From Rhodocyclaceae bacterium (GTDB taxonomy: Bacteria > Pseudomonadota > Gammaproteobacteria > Burkholderiales > Rhodocyclaceae), in assembly GCA_025353195.1 (NCBI GenBank), contig JANXRC010000122.1:1-36698 (forward strand): a stretch of 36,698 bases of DNA, given 5' to 3'. The notes under the pieces were generated by a model, which searched no databases, was not told the DNA's origin, and was given only the letters and a program-made list of their open reading frames with translations. The first letter of the stretch is position 1. Every line of letters starts with the position of its first letter. Positions 23,612 through 31,267 of this stretch are shown here, piece after piece. Position numbers and translations under genes: made by a program.

Positions 23612-25756
23612 ATGAAGCACCAACGCCTGATCCTGCTGGTTGCGGTGCTTGCCGCCATCGCGGCCTTCATCGCTCTCGATCTGGGCCGCTTCCTGAGCCT
23701 CGAGTACTTCAAGAGCCAGCAGGCGGCGATAGAGAACTGGCGCGCGGCACAGCCGGCCATGGCAGCGTTGGCATTCTTCATCGCCTATGTCGCCGTCACC
23801 GGCCTGTCGCTGCCCGGGGCCGCGGTGATGACGCTGGCCGCGGGGGCGATTTTCGGTTTGCTGTGGGGCACGGTCCTGGTGTCCTTCGCGTCCAGCGCCG
23901 GTGCCACACTGGCCTTCCTCGCCTCGCGCTTCCTGCTGCGGGACTGGGTGCAGGAGCGCTTCGGCGAGCGCCTGCGAGTAATCAATCTCGGCGTCGAGAA
24001 GGAAGGTGGCTTCTATCTGTTCACCCTGCGACTGGTGCCGGTGTTTCCCTTCTTCATGATCAACCTGTTGATGGGCCTGACGCCGATTCGCACCCGCACC
24101 TTCTACTGGGTCAGCCAGGTCGGCATGCTCGCCGGCACGCTGGTGTACGTGAATGCCGGAACCCAACTCGCAGGCATAAACAGCCTGATGGGCATCCTGT
24201 CGCCGGCGCTGATTGCCTCCTTCGCCCTGCTCGGCGTCTTTCCGCTGATCGCGAAGAAGATCGTCGATGCGATCAAGGCGCATCAGGTCTACGCCGGCTG
24301 GACCCGGCCGCGACGTTTCGAGCGCAACCTGATCGTTATCGGCGGCGGCAGCGCCGGGCTGGTTACCGCCTACATCGCCGCCGCGGTGCAAGCCAAAGTG
24401 ACGCTGATCGAGAAGCACCAGCTCGGCGGCGACTGCCTCAACACGGGGTGCGTGCCGTCCAAGGCGCTGATCCGTACCGCCAGGCTGCTGTCGCATATTT
24501 CGCGGGCGCAGGAGTTTGGTTGCCGTAGCGCCAGCGCCGACTTCTCGTTCGCCGAGGTGATGGAGCGGGTGCAGCGCGTGATTCATGCCGTGGAGCCGCA
24601 CGATTCAGTGGAGCGCTATAGCGGACTCGGCGTCGAGGTGATCGCGGGCAGCGCGAAGATGCTTTCGCCCTGGGAGGTGGAGGTGATCGGCAACGATGGC
24701 CACCGCCAGTGCCTCACTACCCGCAGCATAGTAATTGCGGCCGGGGCGCGGCCCTTTGTGCCGCCCATCCCCGGAATCGAAGAAGTCGGCTATCTGACCT
24801 CCGATACGGTCTGGGCCCTGCGCGAATTGCCGCGGCGACTGGTCGTGCTCGGCGGCGGCCCGATCGGCGCGGAACTGACGCAGGCTTTTTCGAGGCTGGG
24901 CGCCAAAGTCACCCAAGTTGAAATGCTGCCGCGCCTGATGATGCGCGAAGACCCCGAGGCTTCCGCCCTCGTCACGCAGAGATTCCGCAATGAGGGCATC
25001 ACGGTGCTGCTCGAGCACCGCGCCAAACAGTTCGTGATCGAAAACGGCGAGAAGATACTGATCGCCGAGCATAAAGGCGTGGACCTCCGCATTCCCTTCG
25101 ATGCCGTGCTGGTTGCCGTCGGCCGCGTAGCCAATCTCAAGGGCTACGGACTGGAGGAACTGGGCATCGCCGCCGATCGCACCGTCGAGACCAACGAGTT
25201 CCTGCAAACGAAATATCCCAACATCTACGCCGCCGGAGATGTCGCCGGACCCTACCAGTTCACCCATACCGCCGCGCATCAGGCCTGGTATGCGGCGGTC
25301 AATGCCTTGTTCGATCCTTTCAGGAAGTTCCGCGCCGACTATTCGGTGATCCCCTGGGCCACCTTTGTCGAACCCGAGGTCGCGCGCGTCGGCCTCAACG
25401 AAAGCGAGGCGAAGGAGCGCGGCATTGCGCACGAGATCACGATCTACGCCATGGACGACCTGGATCGCGCGATCGCCGACGGCGAGGCGCACGGCTTCGT
25501 CAAGGTATTGACCGTGCCCGGCAAGGACCGGATTCTCGGCGTCACCATCGTCGGCGAACATGCCGCCGACCTGATTGCCGAATATGTCCTGGCAATGCGG
25601 CACGGCATCGGGCTGAACAAGATCCTGGGCACCATCCACATCTACCCGACCATGGCCGAAGCCAACAAGTACGCCGCCGGCGCTTGGAAGAAAGCCCACG
25701 CCCCGCGGAAGCTGCTGGAGTGGGTGGGCCGTTTTCACGCCTGGCGGCGGGGATGA
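23612..25756 (+). CDS. VTT (TVP38/TMEM64) membrane domain fused to mercuric-reductase-like flavoenzyme
   Basis: A 714-residue fusion. Residues 1-230 hold about five or six hydrophobic segments with the GAAVMTLAAGAIFGLLWGT and LVPVFPFFMINLLMGL blocks of the VTT/TVP38 domain. From about residue 237 it is a pyridine nucleotide-disulfide oxidoreductase: FAD motif VIGGGSAGL, redox pair C275 and C280 in CLNTGCVPSK, NAD(P) motif VLGGGPIGAEL, the AAGDVAG FAD site and the C-terminal dimer domain ending HIYPTMAEANKYA. It lacks the vicinal C-terminal cysteine pair that MerA uses to bind mercury and has no N-terminal metal domain, so mercury reduction is doubtful. Similar fusions are known in other bacteria. 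The stop overlaps the next glycosyltransferase (ATGA). Confidence 0.88.
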   Translation: MKHQRLILLVAVLAAIAAFIALDLGRFLSLEYFKSQQAAIENWRAAQPAMAALAFFIAYVAVTGLSLPGAAVMTLAAGAIFGLLWGTVLVSFASSAGATLAFLASRFLLRDWVQERFGERLRVINLGVEKEGGFYLFTLRLVPVFPFFMINLLMGLTPIRTRTFYWVSQVGMLAGTLVYVNAGTQLAGINSLMGILSPALIASFALLGVFPLIAKKIVDAIKAHQVYAGWTRPRRFERNLIVIGGGSAGLVTAYIAAAVQAKVTLIEKHQLGGDCLNTGCVPSKALIRTARLLSHISRAQEFGCRSASADFSFAEVMERVQRVIHAVEPHDSVERYSGLGVEVIAGSAKMLSPWEVEVIGNDGHRQCLTTRSIVIAAGARPFVPPIPGIEEVGYLTSDTVWALRELPRRLVVLGGGPIGAELTQAFSRLGAKVTQVEMLPRLMMREDPEASALVTQRFRNEGITVLLEHRAKQFVIENGEKILIAEHKGVDLRIPFDAVLVAVGRVANLKGYGLEELGIAADRTVETNEFLQTKYPNIYAAGDVAGPYQFTHTAAHQAWYAAVNALFDPFRKFRADYSVIPWATFVEPEVARVGLNESEAKERGIAHEITIYAMDDLDRAIADGEAHGFVKVLTVPGKDRILGVTIVGEHAADLIAEYVLAMRHGIGLNKILGTIHIYPTMAEANKYAAGAWKKAHAPRKLLEWVGRFHAWRRG

Positions 25757-26448
25757 AACCCGGGATCTCCATCATCATGCCGGTGCTCGACGAAGCGCCG
25801 CAGATCGCCGAGCGGCTGAAACCGCTGCAGGCCATGCGGGCGAAGGGAGCGGAACTGATCGTGGTGGATGGTGGCAGCGCGGATGGCACGGCCGCTATGG
25901 CGGAGGCCCTGGCCGATCGTGTCCTCGCCTCGCCGCGTGGCCGGGCGAGGCAGATGAATGCCGGGGCCGCCGCCAGCAAGGGCCGGGTAATGCTGTTCCT
26001 GCATGCCGACACCACGCTGCCGGAAACGGCTGTGCAAGCCATACTGGCTGCCGTCGACGCAGGTGCGTCATGGGGACGCTTCGATGTGCGCATCGATGGC
26101 TACCACCCCTTGCTGCGCATCATCGAGCGCATGATGAACTGGCGCTCTCGTCTGACCGGTATCGCCACCGGCGACCAGGCGATTTTTGTGCGACGGGAGG
26201 TGTTCGACGCCGTGGGCGGCTATGCCGATCTGCCGCTGATGGAGGACATCGCCTTGTCCACCGCACTGCACCGCCTGGCGACGCCTGCCTGTCTGCGCGA
26301 AACCGTCGTCACGTCCGGGCGACGCTGGGAACAACACGGTGTGCTGCGCACCATGCTGCTGATGTGGTGGCTGCGCGCCGCCTTTTTCCTTGGGGCCGAT
26401 CCGGCACGCCTGGCACTGCGCTATGGATACTCGCCGCGTGCCTCCTGA
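25753..26448 (+). CDS. TIGR04283-type glycosyltransferase (arsenosugar-biosynthesis family)
   Basis: A 231-residue GT2-fold enzyme. The nucleotide-sugar site is seen in ISIIMPVLDEA and VDGGSADGT; GRARQMNAGA and FLHADTTLP (with the DxD-like HAD) are the hallmark of the TIGR04283 family, which is named for genomic association with arsenosugar synthesis. A late MEDIALS block is the likely acceptor-side catalytic element. One or two short hydrophobic stretches near the C-terminus (LLMWWLRAAFFLG) may touch the membrane. The ATG overlaps the stop of the VTT fusion and the next gene starts inside this one. Acceptor and donor are unknown. Confidence 0.85.
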   Translation: MKPGISIIMPVLDEAPQIAERLKPLQAMRAKGAELIVVDGGSADGTAAMAEALADRVLASPRGRARQMNAGAAASKGRVMLFLHADTTLPETAVQAILAAVDAGASWGRFDVRIDGYHPLLRIIERMMNWRSRLTGIATGDQAIFVRREVFDAVGGYADLPLMEDIALSTALHRLATPACLRETVVTSGRRWEQHGVLRTMLLMWWLRAAFFLGADPARLALRYGYSPRAS

Positions 26449-27064
26449 GCGCATCGGGATCGCGGTCATGGCCAAGGCTCCCGAGGCCGGCTACGCCAAG
26501 ACGCGGCTGATTCCGGCGCTGAGCGCCAAGGCCGCTGCACGCCTGCACCGGCAACTGACCCTGAGGACCCTGAGCACCGCCGTCGCCGCCGACGTAGGCC
26601 CGGTCACCCTCTGGTGCGCGCCCGACACCCGTCACCGGTTTTTCCGCGCCCTGCAGCAACGTTGCGGCCTCGTTCTGCGCCCCCAGCCCGACGTCGATCT
26701 GGGTCGGCGCATGGCTCACGCATTTGCCGAGAACGACGGACAGCCGCTGCTGCTGATCGGCACCGACTGCCCCGCCCTGTGCGCCGGACATCTGCAGCAG
26801 GCCGCACGGGCCCTGCGTTCAGCGGTCGATGCAGTATTCATCACGGCAGAGGACGGCGGCTACTTTCTGGTGGGGCTGAAGCGGCCTTGTCCCGAACTGT
26901 TTCGGGGCATCGACTGGAGTACCGGCTGCGTCATGGCGCAGACCCGCGGCCGCCTGTCGGAGCTGGGCCTGCGCTGGCAGGAGGTGGCAACGCTTTGGGA
27001 CGTCGATCGCGCCGAGGACGTGTTGCGCTGGAAGTCCTTGCAGCAAGAGGAATCCTGCCGGTGA
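26423..27064 (+). CDS. TIGR04282-type glycosyltransferase (arsenosugar-biosynthesis family)
   Basis: A 213-residue protein with the fold of nucleotidyl/glycosyl transferases (DUF2064). It has MAKAPEAGYAKTRLIPAL, LLIGTDCPAL and AEDGGYFLVGL, the defining blocks of the TIGR04282 family. These proteins nearly always sit beside a TIGR04283 gene, as here. The start at 26423 overlaps the previous gene by 26 bases; a GTG at 26438 is an alternative. The stop overlaps the GTG of the following flavoprotein gene (GTGA). The role in arsenosugar glycosylation is a family-level inference, not shown biochemically for this protein. Confidence 0.85.
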   Translation: MDTRRVPPERIGIAVMAKAPEAGYAKTRLIPALSAKAAARLHRQLTLRTLSTAVAADVGPVTLWCAPDTRHRFFRALQQRCGLVLRPQPDVDLGRRMAHAFAENDGQPLLLIGTDCPALCAGHLQQAARALRSAVDAVFITAEDGGYFLVGLKRPCPELFRGIDWSTGCVMAQTRGRLSELGLRWQEVATLWDVDRAEDVLRWKSLQQEESCR

Positions 27065-28164
27065 CGCGACTGGTCCTGATCGGCGGCGGACATGCCCATG
27101 TGCATGTGCTGGCAGCACTTGCAACCGCTCCGTTTGCCAATGCTCAGGTGACACTGGTATCGCCGTATGCGCGCCAGATCTACTCGGGAATGCTGCCCGG
27201 CTGGATAGAGGGTTATTACGCGATTGAAGATTGTGCCCTGGCGCTGGATTCGATGGCGCGGCGCGCCGGTGTCAGGTTTGTGCAAACGTCATGCACCGCG
27301 CTGGATCTCACGGCGAGGCGGGTGCTCTGTGCGAATGGCGACGCCATTTCGTTTGACTATGCGTCGATTGATGCCGGCCCCGCGGCCAATCTCGGGGGAC
27401 TGACCGGTGTCCCGCAGCACGGACTACCGATCCGCCCCATCGAAAGTTTCGTCGCTGCCTGGCCCGGTTTGCTGGAACGAGCGCGGCAGGGCGAGTTCAA
27501 GCTGGCAATAGTCGGCGATGGCGCAGCGGCGATCGAACTGGCCTTTGCCATGCAGGCCCGCCTCGCGACGGAAGGGCTGAACCACGCCTGCCTGACGGTT
27601 GTCGGCGGCAATCGCGAACCCTTGGCCGGCTTTCCGTTTCTGCTGCGCCACAAGGCAGCAAAGCTGCTCGCCGCACAAGGCATCGCGCACCTGGGCAAGC
27701 GGCGCGCGGTCGCCCTGCTGGCGGATCATGTGCAGCTTGACGACGGTTCGCAGCTGGCCGCCGACGCCGCACTGATCGCCACCGGCGCTGCGGCACCACC
27801 ATGGCCGGCCGCCAGCGGCCTGGAGACGGACGAAGCAGGTTTCATCCGGGTCAACCCGATGCTGCAGAGCGTCTCCCATCCTTCGGTATTTGCCGCCGGC
27901 GATGTCGCTGCCTATGCGGATGCGCGGCCCAAATCCGGAGTGTTCGCCGTGCGTGCCGGTCCGCCGCTGGCGGAGAATCTGCGTGCGATATGCCAGGGGC
28001 AAGCCCTGAAACAATGGCAGCCGCAGCAACGTGCGCTGTATCTGCTCAGCACCGGCCACAAGCATGCGCTGGCAGCATGGGGCGGCTTCAGCGCCTCCGG
28101 CGCCTGGGTATGGCGCTGGAAGGACCGGATCGACCGTCGCTTCATGGCGCGGTTTGGTGCCTGA
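27061..28164 (+). CDS. FAD/NAD(P) oxidoreductase of the TIGR03169 (SelD-associated) type
   Basis: A 367-residue flavoprotein related to NADH dehydrogenase II. It starts with TRLVLIGGGHAHVHVLAAL, the signature opening of the group TIGR03169, usually found fused to the N-terminus of selenide-water dikinase SelD. YSGMLPGWIEGYYA, a second dinucleotide motif AIVGDGAAAIELAFA and the FAAGDVA motif near residue 280 follow in order. No SelD domain or gene follows, so this is the stand-alone form. No redox-active cysteine pair is seen, so electrons probably go from NAD(P)H through FAD to a quinone or small acceptor. The GTG start is fixed by overlap with the preceding stop. It ends the msrB-led operon. 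Confidence 0.8.
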   Translation: MTRLVLIGGGHAHVHVLAALATAPFANAQVTLVSPYARQIYSGMLPGWIEGYYAIEDCALALDSMARRAGVRFVQTSCTALDLTARRVLCANGDAISFDYASIDAGPAANLGGLTGVPQHGLPIRPIESFVAAWPGLLERARQGEFKLAIVGDGAAAIELAFAMQARLATEGLNHACLTVVGGNREPLAGFPFLLRHKAAKLLAAQGIAHLGKRRAVALLADHVQLDDGSQLAADAALIATGAAAPPWPAASGLETDEAGFIRVNPMLQSVSHPSVFAAGDVAAYADARPKSGVFAVRAGPPLAENLRAICQGQALKQWQPQQRALYLLSTGHKHALAAWGGFSASGAWVWRWKDRIDRRFMARFGA

Positions 28165-28260
28165 TTGCCCGCAGGCCGCCGGCGGTTCCCGAAAGCGCGT
28201 GCTCGAAAACACGTCAGGGAGTAGCATTGCGGATTGGGTCATTCCTCGAGGAGATCGGCC

Positions 28261-28623
28261 ATGAGTTTTCTTGAAACAATGCTCGGTCCGAAGTCGAAAT
28301 ACGACAAGAGCCTGCCTTATACCTATGAGGCCAGGCTGCGCATATTCGAGGAGAGCGGCGAATACAAGTCCTACTTCTCGGACACCATTTGCGGCCTGGT
28401 CGAATACTTGCACCGCAACAGCATACCGCCCGACGGCATAGAAATCTTCGGGGTTTACCAGGAGCACGAATCTCCGATCGACGCCAGGTTCTTCACCACA
28501 TCCGACCGGCAATGGCTGTTCAAGCCGGACATCTGCCGTGCCTTCCAGGAACATTACCCGGGGCACATACAGGACAAGACCTGCTCGTTCAAGGATAGAG
28601 CCCGCGCAGGCATAGGGCCCTGA
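28261..28623 (+). CDS. Conserved protein of unknown function (120 aa)
   Basis: A 120-residue acidic, soluble protein without signal peptide or membrane segment. The blocks YFSDTICGLVEYLHRN, IEIFGVYQEHESPID and WLFKPDICRAFQEHYPGHI look like a conserved family, but I cannot name it. An in-frame ATG 27 bases earlier exists; the start at 28261 is preferred because a GAGGAGA ribosome site lies just ahead. It begins 96 bases after the flavoprotein stop, so it may belong to the same operon or have its own promoter. Confidence 0.7.
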   Translation: MSFLETMLGPKSKYDKSLPYTYEARLRIFEESGEYKSYFSDTICGLVEYLHRNSIPPDGIEIFGVYQEHESPIDARFFTTSDRQWLFKPDICRAFQEHYPGHIQDKTCSFKDRARAGIGP

Positions 28624-28676
28624 CAACGTCTTTCGGGTATCCGCGGTCCGCACCGACAGGAAAAGTCCGCTGCCGA

Positions 28677-29591
28677 ATGGCTTTCCCCTCCCTTGTTCAA
28701 GCAGCATCCAGATCGCTGGGCGGGTTGATATGCCTGCTGTTCATCTGCGTCACGGATATCACCGGTGCCGCCACGCCAAACGCGGATCCAGCGGCGGCGT
28801 TGCGCGAGCGATATGCCTTCCTGGAAAAACAGCTGCGGTCAAATCAATTCGGACAACCGCTGGTTCTCGAATCCACTGAAACATCAGACCGCGTGCAGGG
28901 TGACATCCACGCGATCGTCAATTACCCGTTGGGCATTGTCGGTGCTGGTCTTGGCAATCCGGATCACTGGTGCGACGTGATGCTGCTGCACATCAATACC
29001 AAGTACTGTCATGCGGTGGCAGGACTTTCAGGCACCACGCTGAAAGTAAATGTCGGCACCAAAAAGCCGGAAGAGCTGGCCGATTCAAAGCGCATTGAAT
29101 TCAAGTTCAACGCCGCCGTATCGACGCCGGACTATTTTGAAGTAGTCCTCGACGCCAAAGAGGGGCCGCTGGGCACCAGCGACTATCACATTCGGCTGGA
29201 AGCCGTAGCGCTTCCGCAGGCCAAGGCTTTTCTGCATCTGACGTATTCATACACGATAAATCTTGTCGGACGGGTCGCTGTGATGAGTTATCTCGGCACC
29301 ATCGGCAGAAACAAAGTGGGCTTCACCTTGGCGAGTCCTCAAGTCGGCGCTCAAGCCGACTACATTGGCGGGGTGCGTGGTCTGGTGGAACGCAACACGA
29401 TGCGCTATTACCTCGCCATCACCAGCTTTCTGGAAGCCATCGATCTGGCACCGGAAGCCCAGCTTGAACACCGATTGCAGAGCTGGTTTACGGCTGTCGA
29501 GCGCTACCCGCGGCAATTGCATGAGATGGATCGGAAGGAGTACCTCGAGATGAAGCGCGCCGAACATTTGCGGCAGCAGGCAGATCGGTAG
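28677..29591 (+). CDS. Exported protein of unknown function (304 aa)
   Basis: A 304-residue protein with an N-terminal signal-type segment (GGLICLLFICVTDITGA, cut near residue 32), so it is probably periplasmic. Two cysteines (C98 and C111 region, HWCDVM and KYCHAV) could form a disulfide. The central TYSYTINLVGRVAVMSYLG block and a charged C-terminal helix are visible. I do not recognise the family; the strand-rich middle could be a lipid- or ligand-binding fold, which is a guess. No ribosome site is obvious. It lies 78 bases upstream of the efflux operon. Confidence 0.7.
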   Translation: MAFPSLVQAASRSLGGLICLLFICVTDITGAATPNADPAAALRERYAFLEKQLRSNQFGQPLVLESTETSDRVQGDIHAIVNYPLGIVGAGLGNPDHWCDVMLLHINTKYCHAVAGLSGTTLKVNVGTKKPEELADSKRIEFKFNAAVSTPDYFEVVLDAKEGPLGTSDYHIRLEAVALPQAKAFLHLTYSYTINLVGRVAVMSYLGTIGRNKVGFTLASPQVGAQADYIGGVRGLVERNTMRYYLAITSFLEAIDLAPEAQLEHRLQSWFTAVERYPRQLHEMDRKEYLEMKRAEHLRQQADR

Positions 29592-29655
29592 AAACCTTAA
29601 AGGCAACTCGGTCAGCACATAACATCTGCTTACATGCTCCTTGGATCGAATCGTC

Positions 29656-29661
29656 TAGAAT
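29656..29661 (+). promoter_or_regulatory. Possible -10 box for the efflux operon
   Basis: TAGAAT lies seven bases before the GTG at 29669. Transcription from it would begin at the GTG, so either the message is leaderless or translation starts further inside. The best -35 (TTACAT, 29630-29635) is 20 bases away, longer than ideal. Confidence 0.25.
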
Positions 29662-29668
29662 TGTTCCG

Positions 29669-31267
29669 GTGAAAGCTTTCTTCCCCTCGAGCTTGTTGTC
29701 CTCACTCAGACCACTCGCATTCGTCGTCGCCGAATGCGGACGGCCAGGCCAGCGCCACGGCTTCGCCGACCAGCTGGGCAATTGGCGATCGCGGCGAGTC
29801 CGCGCGGAAATCATCGGGAACCGCAAGCCTCGCCTTCGCCTGTCATGTCCGGCCACCGTACTACTGGCTTGCAGCGTCTTGTGCGCGAGCCAGGTGGCAC
29901 TGGCAGGCGGAACCGCTGACCCCTTCGACACCACCGCTCTGCATGCCGCGGGACCGGGCGACAGCCTCGGCGGCATGCTCAAGGCCACCTGCCGCGCCAC
30001 TGCAGGAAACGCGCCCCTGACCTTGACCGAAGTCATCGACCAGGCGCTCTGCAACAATTCGCGGACCCGGCTCGCCTGGGCCAATGCGCGTGCCCAGGCG
30101 GCCCAGGTCGGTATCGCCGAAAGCGCCTACCTGCCAACGCTTTCGGCCAGCGCCAGTCGAAGCCGCAACACCAGCGACTCAGGCACGAACATCAGCTACA
30201 ACCAGACCACCATGGCCTTGTCGGCCAGTTACCTGCTCTACGACTTCGGCGGCCGTGCGGCAACGCTGGATAATGCGCGGCAACTCATGGCAGCGCTTAG
30301 TGCGACACAGGACGCCACCCTGCAGTCCGTCTTCTTCGCCGCCATTCAGGCGTATTTTCAGTGGCATGCCAGCGAGGCGGCGGTCGGCGCTGCACGCGAG
30401 TCCGAGTACGCCAGCAAGGAGAGCCTCAAAGCCGCGGAAGCCCGCTATCGTATCGGCACCGGAACGCCGGCCGACCGGCTGCAAGCGCAGACCGCGATGT
30501 CACAAACGACGCTGACGCGCATCCAGGCCGAAGGCAACGCGAGGACGGCGCTGGGCAACCTTGCCAACGCGATGGGCCTCGACGCGCAGGACGCGCCTGC
30601 CATTGCTCCTGCCGCGGATGCGGTGCCCGACGCCGCATTCGAGCGCAACCTCAACGAATTGATCGCCGCCGCCAAGCGCGCGCGCCCGGACCTGATCGCC
30701 GCCGAGGCGCAGGTCAAGGCCGCGCAGGCCGGCATCGACGTTGCCCGCGCAACGGGCATGCCGAGCATTTCGCTCAATGCCGGCAACAGCTACAACAATA
30801 ACGACCTGGGCCCGACCGGAACGACGCGCGGCACCAGCATCGGCGTCGCGCTGTCGATTCCCCTGTTCTCGGGCTTCAACACTACATACCGCATACGCAG
30901 CGCCGAAGCTCAGCTTGAAGCCAGCACAGCGCAGCATGAGCAACTGGCAAAGCAGGTCTCGCTGGACGTCTGGCGCAGTTACTATGCCCTGACGACCAGC
31001 ATCGAATCCGTACGCGCCAGCGCGGATCTCGTCGCCAGCGCCGAGGCCTCCGAGAAGGTGGCTACCGGGCGCTACAAGGCAGGCGTCGGCGGTATTCTCG
31101 ACCTGCTCAATGCCCAGAGCGCGCTTGCCAGTGCACGCCAGCAAAACATTCAGGCCCTTTACAACTGGCGTATCGCCAAGGCCGCGCTGGCCCAGTCCAT
31201 GGGACAGATCGGATTCGACCAGATCGAATCCGCCACCACGCCATCGAAGAAAGCCTACCAGCCATGA
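29669..31267 (+). CDS. TolC-family outer membrane efflux protein
   Basis: A 532-residue outer-membrane factor. Two OEP repeats are clear: LTLTEVIDQALCNNSRTRLAWANARAQAAQ and its AESAYLPTLS strand start the first, and RARPDLIAAEAQVKAAQAGIDVARA with GVALSIPLFSGF the second, with long helices for the periplasmic tunnel. A hydrophobic signal (ATVLLACSVLCASQVALA) sits around residues 62-80, unusually far from the GTG at 29669; the first 55 residues are Arg-rich and atypical, so the true start may be a downstream non-ATG codon. The stop overlaps macA (ATGA). It provides the outer-membrane channel for the MacA-MacB pump that follows. Confidence 0.88.
   Translation: MKAFFPSSLLSSLRPLAFVVAECGRPGQRHGFADQLGNWRSRRVRAEIIGNRKPRLRLSCPATVLLACSVLCASQVALAGGTADPFDTTALHAAGPGDSLGGMLKATCRATAGNAPLTLTEVIDQALCNNSRTRLAWANARAQAAQVGIAESAYLPTLSASASRSRNTSDSGTNISYNQTTMALSASYLLYDFGGRAATLDNARQLMAALSATQDATLQSVFFAAIQAYFQWHASEAAVGAARESEYASKESLKAAEARYRIGTGTPADRLQAQTAMSQTTLTRIQAEGNARTALGNLANAMGLDAQDAPAIAPAADAVPDAAFERNLNELIAAAKRARPDLIAAEAQVKAAQAGIDVARATGMPSISLNAGNSYNNNDLGPTGTTRGTSIGVALSIPLFSGFNTTYRIRSAEAQLEASTAQHEQLAKQVSLDVWRSYYALTTSIESVRASADLVASAEASEKVATGRYKAGVGGILDLLNAQSALASARQQNIQALYNWRIAKAALAQSMGQIGFDQIESATTPSKKAYQP

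Noticed and set aside
22922-24601. A 559-codon open frame on the minus strand opposite msrA and the VTT fusion
   Set aside because: Composition is that of an antisense shadow (many His, Gln, Arg) and the opposite strand carries clear catalytic motifs.
23612-25756. True mercuric reductase and a mercury-resistance locus
   Set aside because: No C-terminal vicinal cysteines, no N-terminal heavy-metal domain, and no merR, merT or merP nearby.
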